Assembly (NCBI RefSeq): GCF_949628215.1
Contig: NW_027441280.1
Coordinates: forward strand, 62,001 to 126,000
DNA length: 64,000 bases
Reading direction: 5' to 3'
DNA from: Phalacrocorax aristotelis
Lineage: Eukaryota > Chordata > Aves > Suliformes > Phalacrocoracidae
Both the position numbers and the translations under genes were made by a program. Below the pieces are notes generated by a model that did no database searches, had not been told where the DNA came from, and saw only the letters and a list, made by a program, of their open reading frames with translations. Positions 22,956 through 34,149 of this stretch are shown in pieces. Within the stretch, counting starts at the first letter, position 1. Each line of letters starts with the position of its first letter.

Positions 22956-23483
22956 TGTTACCGAAAAACGCGGTAAAATCGGAAACAACTCCTCAAGACC
23001 AATTTAGTATTAAAGAGCAGGCATTCTTTATTCACGGCGCCGGATGCACGGGGGATCGCTCCTCCTGGCGTGCGTACCTCACGCACCTTTCCCGTTCAAT
23101 TTGTAGATCAAAATTTTACGTATTCATACGTATTCATTATTGTCCTGTCTGCTGATCGGTACAAACTTGCTCGTTCCGTATGTAAATCGCTGCGCAGGCT
23201 CGGTGGTGGTCCGTGAGTCGGTGGTCGCGATCTCCCCCTGCCAGAATTGCCTTTTACCTTCTTGGCTGTTAATCTTGGCAGTCTTGGCTAGTTCTCTCAG
23301 TCCGCTCCACGAAACCGCGTTTTGTCGTCCTTTTCTGACAGAAGCACGTTGTCTGTTGTTCTGCTGACGTTAACGATCGCCTAGGGACTAAAATGCAGAT
23401 CAACAGGTGCGCTGATTCGTACGCTCCATGTTCCCGTAATGGAACACCGTCTCTGGTTGGCTGATTTCATCGCTTTGGTTACA
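22956..23483 (-). mobile_element. LTR1, U7 copy
   Basis: The 528-bp form inside a unit that is otherwise long, in line with the mosaic structure of U7. Confidence 0.75.
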
Positions 23484-25192
23484 CCTGTTCCTGTTGTTCA
23501 GTTTCTTCTTTTTTGGCTTTGTGTGATTCTCTCTGTGATTCTGTTTTTCTCTGCCTCGCTTTTCCCAGCTCCCCGTCCCTCACTTGGAATGCCCGTTGTC
23601 CTTCAGCAGCTCACTCTCCCTTGGTTGCCATCCCCGTTTCTGAATTCCTCCTGCTTTGCCACGTAGCCCGTGACTTTTTTCTTAATCTCTCTCTGTCTGC
23701 CTCAACGCTCCCCCCGCGCTTTTTCATTCGTCTGCTCTGCTCTGCACCCTGCTACTGTTCTTGCCTTTCTGAGTTCTTCTCTGTCGAGCTCCCTTTCCCT
23801 ATTTGTGGATTCCTGTTCTTCCTGCAGCCACCGCTGTTCCCTGTGACCTCCGTCTCTCTCTGTCCAGCTCCCTGTCCCTAGGTTTTAATCCCTGCCTCTG
23901 CCCGCTGTAGCCCGTCTAGGTTTTTCTCTCGGCCTCTCTCTCTGTCCGGCTCCCTCTCTCTGTGTTCTAATTCCACGTTCTCTGTCACGTAGACCCGTGC
24001 TATTTGTTTGTCCTCATCTCTCTCTGTCCAGCTCCTTGCTGCGATGTTTTATTTCTTCCCTCTCTGTCTGTCTTTGTAGCCCGTTGCCGTTGTTGTTTTT
24101 TTTTTTTTTCCCACTTGTTTCTTCATGTGTCTCTGTCTGCCTCCCAGTGCCTGATCTTTAATTCCTCCTTCCCTGTTGGGCCGCTGTTCCTTTTTTCCAT
24201 TCTACGTTGTGTTCTCTTTGGTCTCCTGTTCTTATTCATCGGTTCCCTCCTCGCCGCCCTGTGGCTTGTCCCCATTTTAGTGTTGCCTCTCTCTCCCTCT
24301 CTCTGGCTTCTTGCCCCTGTTTTTAAAATTCCTCCCTCTCTTCTCTCTTCCCTGTTGGCCGTGTGATCGTCAGCCTTTCTCCACCTCTTTCTGCCCAGCT
24401 CTCTGTGTCTATTCATTAATTCTTCCCTCTCTGCCCTGTAGCCTGTAGCTTTTGTCCTTTCTCCATCTTGCTGTCTCTGGCTTCCCCGTGACCCTCTTTT
24501 AGAATTGTTTCTCTCTTCTTTCTGTACGCATTGCGATTCCTTTTGCTCCCCATCTCCCTTTGTTTTGGGTGTTGTTTTGTTGTTGTTTTTCTGGCTCCCT
24601 GTCCCTAATTGTTAATTCTCTGCCTTCTCGTGCTCTGTACCACGTAGCCCCGTGGTTTGTTTTGTGGTGTTCCCTCCCCGGCCCCTTCCCTCCGTCGTTG
24701 GCTGTCTCGGCTCCCTGTCCCCGTGGCTTCATTCTTCCCTTTCTGCCCTGTTCTTGTCGCTTATCTTGTCTTTCTCCATCGCGCTCGGTCCAGCTTCCTG
24801 CCCCTATTCTTCTTTCCTCCCTCGCTGTCGTGCTGCCTGCCCCAGGTTCTTTGTGCGTCTCCAGCCTGCTCCTCTTCCTTCTTTGTTGGTCTGTGTCCTG
24901 CTCTTCCCTCTTTCTGCTGCCTCTCTTCCCCTCTCTCTGCTGCTTTTATCTCCACCTCCGTCAGGCTCCCTGTCCTTCTCTGGCCGTCCTGTTCCCTGCC
25001 TCGTGCCTTCTCACTACACGCACACACGTCCCCCCCGCCCCCGTCCAGCCGGATGCCGCTCTTCTCTTCTCTCTTCCTACTGTCCCGTGCCCTGCTCCTC
25101 ACCTTTGGTGGCCTCCCCCTCTGCCCAGCAGCCCGTCGCCCCAGGAGCCAGGCGACGGACGGTCCGTTCCCTGCCAAACCGGGACAAGCGCG

Positions 25193-25758
25193 TGCCGTGG
25201 CTTAGCCTCAGCTGGCAACTCTGCACCAGGGAGCTGCTTGCTCGCTCCACCCTCAGTGGGCTGGGGGAGAGAGCTGGAAGGGTAAGAGTGAGAAAAATCA
25301 TGGGTTGAGATCAAGGCTGTTTAATAGGTAAAGCAAAAGCTGTGCGTGGAAGCAAAGCAAGGAATTAATTCACTCCTCCTTTTCGGCGGGCAGGTGTTGA
25401 GCCACCTCTGGGAAAGCAGGGCTCTGTCATGTGTAACGGTTAGTTAGGAAGAGAAATGCCGTAGCCCCCAAGGACTCCCCCTTCTTCCCCCAGCTGCGTG
25501 TGCTGAGCGTGATGTCAAATGGTATGGAATATCCCTTTGGTCAGTTAGCTGGGAAAGCTTTCCCAGCTGTGTCCTCTCCCAGCCTACTTGCTGGTGGGGC
25601 ACTGAGAGAACCAGAAGAGGCCCTGACTGTGGAAGCAGTGCTCAGCAAGAACCAAAACATCTCTACATTATTAACGGTGTTTTGAGCATAAATCCAAAAC
25701 GTATCCCTTCCTAGCTACTGTGGAGAAAATGAGCACTATCGCAGCCAACACCAGCTCC
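25193..25758 (-). mobile_element. LTR2, U7 copy
   Basis: Full length. It mixes the U1-type gagccacctctggg with the short-unit-type taacggttagttaggaag. Confidence 0.65.
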
Positions 25759-27405
25759 GTGCGGCTGCGGCAACGGCGGCCGAGGTGGCCTTGGGGCAGG
25801 GGGGGAGCGTTGGGGACCCTGACCCACGAATGGCTCCTGGGACTTGTTACGTGCGCGCCTGCACAAACACCTGCCCTCTCCTTTGCCCTCAGGGCTGCGT
25901 TTGCGCTGCCTTTGCGTGGGGCAAGGGGCTGTGATGGAGCCCAGGGGAGGAGGTGGTGCACTGTGGGGGTGAGGGGAGGGCGCCCCCCGTTGCTGCTGCG
26001 CCTCAGCTGATGGCGGGGTCTGGATGGAGGAGCCCCAGGTGCGGGCGGTGGGGCTGACGGTGCCGGCTCCTCCCTGGAAAAGGGGTGGTGCCCGGCTCCG
26101 GGGGGCCAGTGTGAGCCGAGGGCGGAGCGGAGCGGAGCTGTGGCCGAGCGTCAGTGGGCTGCGACTGTAGCGAGGGAGGAGGTGAGCGGGGGCTGGGTGG
26201 TGGAGCGCTGCGTCCCGGGTCAAGCCCCGAGGAGGGCTGCGGCGGGGCAGCGCCGGGTCGGAGCGGGCGGTGGGGAGAGCGAGGCTGTGCTGAGGGGCTC
26301 GGTGGGGCTTCCGGGTGCATCGGCGGCCGGGACGGTGGCCCGCAGGGTCCGAGAGCGGGGAGGGCGGGCTGGCGGCGTGCCGGGAGCTGTGGTGGTGCGC
26401 CTGGAGGCTGGCCGTGCGGCCGTGTTGTGCCGCAGAGCGTGCCGGGAGGTGTAGTCCTTGCGGCGCGCGGCTGCCGGGCGGCCGTGTTGTGGCGCAGAGC
26501 ATGCCGGGAGGTGTAGTCCTTGCGGCGCGCGGCTGCCGGGCGGCCGTGTTGTGGCGCAGAGCGTGCCGGGAGGTGTAGTCCTTGCGGCGCGCGGCTGCCG
26601 GGCGGCCGTGTTGTGGCGCAGAGCATGCCGGGAGGTGTAGTCCTGGCGCAGTGGCTGCCGGCGCTGTCACGTGGTTCGCCGGGGCGTGGCAGGAGGCGCG
26701 GTCTTCCGGCGCTCGGGTGCCGGGCGGCCGTGCCGCGTACGGTAGGCGCGGTGTATTTTTGGGGTTGGATTCATGTTGATTTCTGGGGGCTTGCGGGTGC
26801 GGCCGCTCCCCGAGAAGCGGTGAGTTCCCCGGGAGCTGACAGAAGGGAAGAGGGAAAGGAGGAGGACCTTTTCCCCCTGCCCAGGGCGCAGATGATGGCC
26901 GCCTCCCCGGCTCGCCGGAGCTCCCGCTCAGCCTCCCGCTCAGCCTCCCCTTGCCCCCCCCTTGCCCCGTGCGCCTGCCCCCAGCCCCGGCACCTCCCCT
27001 GAAGCGTGCTGCGTAGCCCTTGGCCGCCCCCAGGCCCTGTCGTGAAGGCAGCGAGCCGGCCCTCAAGCGCACTGGATTCCCCCTCGGCGCAGGGGCCCGT
27101 AGCAGTAGCGCGGGGAAGGGGCGCTGTGTCCAGAAGCCCCTGCGCAAGGAGGGGCTTTGGTCAGGGTCGATCGACGGTAATGACGGTCGCTGTTTCTTCT
27201 TTCCCTCTCCCAGAGACCGTGCTGAGGACGTGGTTGTCTGTCCTTCCCCCGGGGACGCCGTCGACTGCGGCCGTCTCAGGCTTGCGTGGCTTCTCTCTGC
27301 CCGGCTTTGCCATCCTCGCGGCGCCGGGGCGAAAAGGGACACACAGAGCCCTTCCCGGCTGTGGACAGGAGCTGCCTCGGCTGAAGCTGGAGACGCCAAC
27401 GAAAG
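25759..27405 (+). promoter_or_regulatory. CpG-island promoter region of U7
   Basis: Four 62-bp repeats (motif starts 26437, 26499, 26561 and 26623). The first and third read gcgtgccggg instead of gcatgccggg. The E-box is kept in tgtcacgtggttc near 26,665. Confidence 0.6.
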
Positions 27406-27577
27406 GTAAAGCAGAAGAAACTGAAGGCGCTCTGGCTGCCAGCTGCCTTCCTGCTGCAGGCAAGAGAGAGCCTGTCCCTGCAGGTGAGGGAGGAAGGATC
27501 CCCCTTCATAGCCCGCAGCGGGCCGGGCCAGGCCACCAACGTGCACCGCAGGGTCCGTACGCGTAACCCGGAGTTGG

Positions 27578-28215
27578 GTACGGGCGTGTAGTGCACGAGC
27601 GAGCTAGGCTACGTGCCGAGGAAGCCTCATCTCGTAAGAGCGGTAAGACACCCACGTATCCTCTTTAGGTGGAGGTCGGCCTAGAGTCTGGAGCTGCAGA
27701 AGAGGCAGGGAGGAGAGGAGGGGAAAGAAGCATCTGAACGGCTAAATTGTGCCAGCAGCGCTGAGAGCGAGAGTCGCGGTGAGTCCTGGGCCACTGGGGC
27801 CCCGTTGCCTCTCTTGTGCGTCCTGGGCCCTCCCTGTCTCTCCCCCGGCCCCGTCTCTTTCCTTACCTGCTGCAAAATTTTTTTTTGTTTGTTTGTTTTT
27901 TTGTTTTTTTTTTTTTGCACCCCCCCGCACCTTCTTTCTCCATCTCGCTCTGAGTGGCTCCCTGCCTCCCTGTCTTTTCAGTCCTCCCTCTCTCTGTCCT
28001 GTAGCCTGTGGCTACTTTTCTCTGCCTCTCTCTGCCTGCACTGGATTCCCCCTCGGCGCAGGGGCCCGTAGCAGTAGCGCGGGGAAGGAGCGGTGTGTCC
28101 AGAAGCCCCTGTGGAAGGAGGCTTTGGTCAGGGTTGATCTGCGGTAATAACGGTTGCTGTTTCCTCTTTCCCTCTCCCAGAGGCTGTGCTCAGGATGGGG
28201 TTGTCTGTCCTTCCT
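27578..28215 (+). repeat. Degraded edge unit U8
   Basis: Exon B (27669-27778) is intact. The CT tract then stops near 28,038 and joins directly to the middle of a CpG-island copy (cactggattccccctcgg), continuing into exon A sequence until homology ends near 28,215. More than 4 kb of the unit is missing and divergence is higher than between internal units. This is the usual state of array edges. Confidence 0.88.
27669..27778 (+). other. Candidate exon B, U8 edge copy
   Basis: The acceptor is changed to ctctttag but AG is kept. The donor cgcg|gtgagt is intact. The internal catctgaac differs from catgtgaac. Confidence 0.42.
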
Positions 28216-28304
28216 GTTCGTCTCTTCCTCTCTCTATTCCTTTGCGCTGGTCCCTCTCCCTATTGTTTATTGTTTTGCTTCTCTGAACCTTTTTTTATTC
28301 CCAG

Positions 28305-28413
28305 CGTTTTCCCGTGACAGGAGCAGCAAAGAAGGGAGCGGAGCATCGGGGTATCCATGGAGAGAGCATTGGGCGTTCTCCTGTCTTTGTGGGGCTGACC
28401 CTGAGGAAGTGTG
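28305..28413 (+). other. Candidate exon, 109 bp
   Basis: The acceptor ctttttttattcccag is strong and the donor gtg|gtacgt moderate. Two frames are open. It lies directly downstream of the degraded exon A copy in U8, so it could be the next exon of a transcript from the array edge. Confidence 0.25.
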
Positions 28414-28872
28414 GTACGTGGGTCGGTAGCATGAATATATATATTTTGTGGGTGCACAAACCCGTTTCAGAGTGTCAGAGGGTAAGGGTTTTGTTCTGTT
28501 CAGTGTAAACATTGTTCTGTTTGGTGAATTTGTCGAAGATGAGAGTTCAGTGGGGGAGGAAGTCAGCTCTCTGGCTGGTTTGAGGGTAAGGTGGGCTGTA
28601 CGTGTTTGTCGGTCATCTCTCACCTGCCAGATGTTTTGAACTAGTTGTATCTGGTTTTCGTAGGGAGTCACGAAGGGGTTTGGGGCTCCCCAGTGGCGGG
28701 TGCTGTGGCCAAAAGAGAAAGCAGGGTCACAGAGTGCTTCATTTACGGGGCTGGCCTCGGCCATCTACTGCACAAACTTCTGGTATGTAGCAATCGGGAC
28801 TCGATTTCCTGAAGGAGGAGAGGATGATGGAGCTCGTTATAAGAGCATAATCGTTTTGTCTTCTTTTGGCAG

Positions 28873-28976
28873 TACGGGCACCCGAGGACCAGCTTGCTTT
28901 TGAGGAACGGCACGAGGATGTTGGTGTCGACGCTCAGCAGAGGAAGGAAGCTTCTTTTGGAGGCCAAGAAGATGAA
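28873..28976 (+). other. Candidate exon, 104 bp, acidic frame
   Basis: The acceptor tttgtcttcttttggcag is good and the donor gaa|gtagac weak. One frame is open and rich in Glu, Asp and Gln (APEDQLAFEERHEDVGVDAQ and on). That composition resembles linker sequence, and no family is recognised. Confidence 0.25.
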
Positions 28977-29887
28977 GTAGACTGCTTATTTGTTGTGTTT
29001 GATTTTCATTGCGGGGATGGGGAGGGGTGGAACATGCAAAACGCGGTCCTGGGCAGGGGAGGTTTCTGATGTGGGAGGCCGTGAGAGAGACCATGGACGC
29101 TGCTGGACAGGCGTTAGAACCCGTTGCTCAGGTTGGACGGACCCAGCAGAACCACCGCACCATCTTAAGTAATGCCTGCTCACGTACTGAGATTTTAGTA
29201 GTTGCCCCCGCATCAGCTTTGGCTTTTCCTCGTCGAGCTTGTGTTTTGGCAAGAAGCGTCTTTCGTTAAGCGTTTGGGTCTAAGGGGTGTCCGTGAGGCT
29301 ACGTGGTGCCCATCCCCATGAGATTTTGTGACCATCAAGTGATATTCAGCATCCATCTTATGCCCGTCTCCTGTAACTACTCTGCAGTTTTCGCTTAAGG
29401 CTTGATAGCGCAGCGTTAGCTGAGGGCGGCATTTCCCCCGCTGGCCCCTCCACGCCGACGGCGTTTCCCCTGCCGGCCGCTGTCCGTTCCCTGTAACTGT
29501 GACTCTTGTCCCGGCAGAACCTTTGCCAAAGCCACCTTTGTGCTCCACAGCAGTCTGTTTTCTGTCTCGAGTATGTTTCTTTTCGGTATCCGATACCCCA
29601 GAGCTGTGTACCGTTGGCTCAGGTCTCTTCTTGAGCTTCTGCGAGAAGAGAGAGCCTTCATCTGTTTTAATCCATGTGTCTCCTGGGGTGTTTTTTTGTT
29701 GTCCTTTACAATTTAGTTTTGCCCCAGCTACTGAGGTGTTAATTTAGCTGCTTCATACGGTTCCCGATACGCTTGTGTATTTCCACGTTTCTTTTCGTGT
29801 TTTTTGTCCTTTGAGACTGATCTAGTTCTGTTAAGGGACTGAGCGAGAGAGAGCGTTGAGGTGACTCCGAATGGTTGATGGCTTTAC

Positions 29888-29893
29888 AATAAA
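29888..29893 (+). terminator. Possible polyadenylation signal AATAAA
   Basis: AATAAA in a locally AT-rich stretch. It could end a transcript containing the exon-like segments at 28.3-29.2 kb, but nothing ties it to a gene. Confidence 0.2.
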
Positions 29894-31008
29894 TGATTTA
29901 CTTTATAACCAGAGATATTTTTTGAGAAGGGGTTCTTAAAAGATTTCGTTCTGCTTTGCCATTCCGCTGGGGTAGATGAGCCCCAGCCTTTTTTCAGGAG
30001 GCTCATTCTGCTCCTGGGCTTCTCTGGTACTGTTCCTTGAGTTGGTTGCAGGTTTTGAGCTGTCTAAGCTCTTTGGGTAGGTGTGTTTTGACATTCAGAG
30101 ATGGGGAGGTTTCTGGTTGAGGTAAGAGATTAAGGAGCAGTCAAAGTTGAGCAGCAGATATATATTAGGAAGTACACTTGTACGAGCTTTTGTTTTCCCT
30201 TGGGTCAGTAAGTTTGTGTTGGGTGTTCAGGGGTAGCAAGATGGTCTAATAGTGTGTTTTGGATTATTTGGTTTTGTGGGGGTGTTATGGTTTTGTCTGG
30301 GTTTTTTTGTTTGTGGTTTGTTGGGTTTTTTTGTGTGTGGTAGGTTTTTTGTTTGTTTTGTCTTGTTTTCCAGGAATTTTGACTTGACTGAAGGTAGAAC
30401 CTTATATTTTTTCCACCAGTTTTGCCTGTGTTGTGCAAGTTGTTGACGTTATCTCTCAATAGGACTGATGGTGAGATGCTGCGGTAGGGGTTAGGGTGAG
30501 TGTGTTGTACACATCTGTATATGGAGCTCTAGCCTTCCTTCAGAAAGCAGCAGGGACGTAACGCATAGTGTGTGTCGGTGTACGGGACTGCTCGTCGCCT
30601 TTCCCGATCGCCCGCAGAGTACCACGTTGTCCCGAGAACCTTTGCAGCTTGCGGCAGGTCCCTTGTAGATTATAAGCATCAGGGCTTCTGTTATTTTGTG
30701 GGCCTGTAGAGAGCACGGAGTCTGCGGGAAGCCGGAAGGTGGGAGGTGCTCGCAGAACGCGGGGCAGAGGTGGGAAGGGCGGCTCCCGAGGAGCGGCTGA
30801 CAGAGGGGCTTTAGGGGTGCAAATACAGGGCAGGAGCTGTCGGGAAGGAGTGAGGTTCCTTCCCTGACAGTTCAGGAGGAGAGGAGGGGTTTTTGAAGTC
30901 TTGGTACCGGGGAATGGTTGGGAAAGGGGTGTTTAAGTGTTAGCTAATGGTCGTGTTCTGTGTGCAAGCAGCCTCCGGTAGCCCAGTCTCCTTCCCCGTA
31001 TGTGTCAG
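29894..31008. other. Spacer with a T/G-rich tract
   Basis: Positions about 30,250-30,365 are almost only T and G (repeated ttttgt and gtttgtgg). I see no gene in the remainder. Confidence 0.5.
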
Positions 31009-31075
31009 CACGGCCACTCGAGCGTGCTGTCTGCCGAGAGGTTCTCCACGCGGCTGTTCATGGAGTCGCTCAGGA
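31009..31075 (+). other. Candidate exon, 67 bp
   Basis: Acceptor ttccccgtatgtgtcag, donor cagga|gtgagt. The open frame HGHSSVLSAERFSTRLFMES has a protein-like composition but no recognised family. Confidence 0.2.
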
Positions 31076-31479
31076 GTGAGTTACCTACAAAAGGAGAGTG
31101 TGTCGCTACACCAGCCATGCCCGTTTGCTTCCCGTATTGCTTTTGGCATTTGCCCTATCGGTGTCCGCCTGTGCTTGAGTCATCTGACACGAACTGTGAT
31201 TTTTGTGTGTTGCGTGGTTTGACTTTTTCTTGCAGTTTAAGTAACAGGTCGAGGGTTAAGCAGGACAGTCGAGCGAGGCGTGACGGCAAAGGCGAGCAGA
31301 TGGCGTCGTGTGCTGTGACGGGGCGGGCTGTGAGGTCACTCGTCTGGGATTTCTGCCTTTGGGGTCTCTGTGTTGCCGAACAAGTCGGTCAAAAGGATTT
31401 GTTAGTTTGTTTTGCGTGGTGAGCTCTTGATTTTGGAAAGCAGTGTCCAACATCTGTGTGCCTCTCCGTATTTCCCCAG

Positions 31480-31586
31480 AAGTGGGCCCGGCATTGAAGG
31501 TGACGGTTCCCCAGCCATCGGGGACGGACCGAGAATGCGAGCAGGCACCTGACGTGGCCACTGACCCGGGAGGCACGGATTGGGAG
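31480..31586 (+). other. Candidate exon, 107 bp
   Basis: Acceptor ctccgtatttccccag and donor gggag|gtgagc. Only one of the three frames is open. It begins after two bases and runs 35 codons to a codon boundary (VGPALKVTVPQPSGTDRECE and on). The two other frames contain stops, so the open frame is not trivial. Confidence 0.3.
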
Positions 31587-32764
31587 GTGAGCGGAGCCGT
31601 GTTGGCATGGTAGGGGAAAGGATGAGTCTGGAATGTGGCTGTTGGTGCAGATGCGCGGTAGGGAGCCGGACACGGAAGGGAGGGGGCGAACAGAGCATCG
31701 TGAGAAGGTAGGTCAGCACGTGACAACGGAGGGGTCGTGCAGTGTGAGCACCTATGTGACTAGTTAATGAAGGGACTCACAAAACTATATGCAAAGCGGG
31801 ATGTCTGCCCCGAGCTCGTTGGGCAAGGTGAGCGATGAACAGGGAGCCGTAGCAGCTGTTATTTTTGAGGTGTGGAATTGTTTGTGAGCGGGCGGCCGCT
31901 TCCAGGCGCAGGGGTCGCCTTGTCTCTCTGGTTCTCTAGGCACCGTAGGTGGTGGCGGCCACGACATCCAGCCTCATTAGAGCGTGGGGGAGCGGAAGTT
32001 CACGGCGCTTCCGAGGAGGCTGTTGTTGCGGAAGTGGCTGGCGTTGAGTGGTGCGATGCTGAGTGATGGCACCGCACGTTTGGAGATGAAGAGTATCCGT
32101 GTGACCGCAGCCCCATCCTACGTAGCCTGTGTGGCCTTTTTAAAGGATGGCTTTTGAGCCCCCAGATTTGGAAGGGAAGCTGAGGGGCCGATGCGGTCTT
32201 TGTGCGGGTGGCCGGTCGGTTGGGGGAAGCGCAGGTGGGGCAGGCAGGGGTTGTAAAATCAGCGGAGGGTACCGTTCAGAGACCGGACACGTTTGGGCCG
32301 AGAGAGGTTGTGGTGTCCTTTCTGCAAAACAGAAGCATCTGCCAGGCAGGGGAGTTCCTGCCTGTGCTTGTGCTGTTGTGTGGATTTTGTAGTCTGTCTT
32401 TGTTCCTTACTGTACTCGGGTCTCGATGTGTCTGTTGTTCTCCGTGCTGAGCAGGCACCTAGGTAGCAATATTGAGGGTTTTGCAAGCCCTGGCTCATCG
32501 GCATAATGGTAACCGAGAGCTTCCTTTCTCGCATTTTAAGTCTACTGCATAGATTTGTCTTGTGTCTGAAATATTAGACCTTTATAGAAGGTCATCTTTT
32601 TGCAGCGGTGATTAAGGCGGCCTCGATACTGCTGCTGAGGAGCAGTCTGAATACGCAGAGCCCTTTTCTGGGACCTGTTCCCTGCACCTGAACGTTCTGA
32701 GGTCTTTAAGAGTGGCTTGTCGCTCGTACGTCGTCCTAGTTGTGGGTATATGGTTTTATTGCAG
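31587..32764. other. Spacer, no feature identified
   Basis: Moderately GC-rich sequence with short open stretches on both strands but no convincing splice-bounded segment or repeat. Confidence 0.4.
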
Positions 32765-32869
32765 GTGATGATGGTAGGTGACTTCTCTGCGGATGCTATA
32801 GCTTCTTCCTCGCTGCCGTATAGATCTTCTCGCCCGGTGGCATCTCTGGGCCGGAAGTCCGTCGTCTCG
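32765..32869 (+). other. Candidate exon, 105 bp
   Basis: Acceptor ggttttattgcag, donor tctcg|gtgaga. One frame is open for exactly 35 codons (VMMVGDFSADAIASSSLPYR and on). Its length is close to that of the 31,480-31,586 segment, but the peptides do not align by eye. Confidence 0.28.
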
Positions 32870-33074
32870 GTGAGAGTTTTCTTAGGTGCCTCGATCGCGT
32901 CGCTTGTAGTATTTGTGAGCGGTGTCGGTCCGTGCATGTCGATGCCTGTGTCAGAGCTGCTCCGCCTGGGGGTGTAGCAATGGTAGAGCGGAGGAAAGAA
33001 TAGCAATAAGAGTATATGGTTAATGTTAATATGCATAGACTGTTTTGGCAACGCCCGTACAACCCTCGTCGGAG

Positions 33075-33500
33075 CGAGTGGCCGTTGGCAGCGGGCGAGG
33101 ATGGTAATTTCCGGGGTGTTTTGTGGGTGCCGAGGGGATGACCGTAGCTGCCTGGGAGAGGCAGCTAGAGTGCTAGCTGAGCAGAGGGCACCTCTCAGCT
33201 GTTCAAGCTTGTACGTGCGTGGGGCTTAACATTTGATTGAAGGTATTTCCTTTAATGGCATGCAGTAGTTGGGCTCTAGATGGTATTCCTACGTGGAAGC
33301 AAGACCTGTGGAATGGTTAAGCTGTTGCTGTGCGTCCAGGTGACTTGTTCTATCATGCTGTTCTTGCAGAGGATGAAGATGGAGCTGTGCAGGGTGATGG
33401 AGCAGAGCTGAGTAGAGCACACTAAGGCAGCGGGTCCGTGTGCGGGATTAAAGGGAAGATGCGACCGAAGGCTATTTGAGGAGCATTTCAGGCGAGCTGG
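33075..33500 (+). repeat. Module M, copy 1
   Basis: Shares long blocks with 34,150-34,655 and 53,320-53,745. Examples are gggagaggcagctagag, tgttcaagcttgtacgtgcg, a ggtattcctacgtgg block (shared with copy 3), gctgttgctgtgc, and gtgcaggg...gggaagatg...gac. An acceptor-like gttcttgcag ends at 33,369, but the donor of copy 3 is not kept. Confidence 0.75.
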
Positions 33501-34149
33501 GTCGCAGTGAGGGGGCGCATGGGGCTGGTGACTTTGTTCTCTTTGCTCTCAGGAGCACAGCGCTATCCCTAGGGGCTGGCAAGGTCCTAATTGTGGGGCC
33601 GGCGCCCATCGGGTGCTTCTTTTTGCGTTACAGTTTAAAGCGTGGATCGCTCTGATGTTTGAGGAGTTTCTGGGCAGTTGTCGTCTGCGGCGTCGTTCCC
33701 AGATGCGTGAACAGCTCTGCTCTGTCGCTGTCTGTTTTCAGGGAGCGTGATTTCTTCCCTGCATCCTTACGTTCTTAGGTCTTGTAGCTGGGCTTCTTGT
33801 GCCTCCTCCCTCTCAGTTTTGAGAGGAACTTCTTGTCACGGGCCCTGACGCTCTTCTAATCATTTTGGATCTCGTTAGGGCCTCCTTGCATCCCTGTCAG
33901 GGTTCTGCAGGTCTTGTTGCTGGACGAGCTCTTCCGTCCAGTTGTCTCTGTGTTTGCCGAGAGCGTTCTCTCGTCTTGGAGGCGCGCGGTTTGTAGTGTT
34001 TCTCATAGCGTTGGTGTGTGCGTTTTGTGAGTTTGGCTCGGAGCCGCCTTGCTGGCCGTGTAGAGTCGGGTAGGTGGCACAGCGATGAGAGCTTAGGGTT
34101 CATCTGTTGCTGTGCTAAGGCTGTTGGGGGAAAGGTGGTACCGTCATCT
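33501..34149. other. Spacer between module M copies
   Basis: No gene or repeat recognised. Pyrimidine-rich stretches occur near 33,780-33,900. Confidence 0.4.

Larger units (their letters stand above)
22419..27577 (+). repeat. Mosaic long unit U7 (5159 bp)
   Basis: The first 1.7 kb is of the short-unit class (528-bp LTR1, cagcagctcac variant). From about 24,174 it carries variants otherwise seen only in R1, such as ccctgttgggccgctg and cattttagtgttgcc. The CpG island is present with four ZNF143-type repeats. It also has an extra 12-bp duplication cagcctcccgct at about 26,932-26,945, which changes the reading frame context after the candidate ATG. Confidence 0.92.
1..28215 (+). repeat. Left tandem array of 5-kb and 3-kb units
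   Basis: The phase mark gtacgggcgtgtagtgcacg recurs at 189, 5248, 10257, 13232, 16295, 19358, 22419 and 27578. The periods are 5059, 5009, 2975, 3063, 3063, 3061 and 5159 bp. All copies lie in the same orientation and differ mostly by scattered substitutions and short indels, so amplification or homogenisation is recent. Long units contain exon B, a CT-rich tract with LTR1, LTR2, a CpG island and exon A. Short units stop inside LTR2 and jump straight to the next phase mark. The array runs off the left edge, so its total copy number is unknown. This is a unit-scale satellite or tandem gene-like cluster; I do not recognise it as a named family. Confidence 0.97.
28216..29880 (+). other. Start of single-copy spacer; only weak exon-like segments
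   Basis: Array homology stops near 28,215. A short CT-rich stretch follows and then ordinary sequence. I see two exon-like segments (listed separately) and no recognisable domain on either strand. Confidence 0.5.

Noticed and set aside
25711-27546. A 611-codon minus-strand open frame through the U7 CpG island and LTR2
   Set aside because: It runs through promoter repeats and a retroviral LTR. The corresponding frames in U1, U2 and R1 are broken at different places, so it is compositional.
1-28215. An amplified W-linked HINTW-like gene cluster
   Set aside because: Considered because chicken W carries many tandem HINTW copies. No histidine-triad motif or other HIT-family sequence is seen in any unit.
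1-28215. Ribosomal DNA repeat or its spacer
   Set aside because: Neither the long nor the short unit contains any recognisable rRNA sequence.
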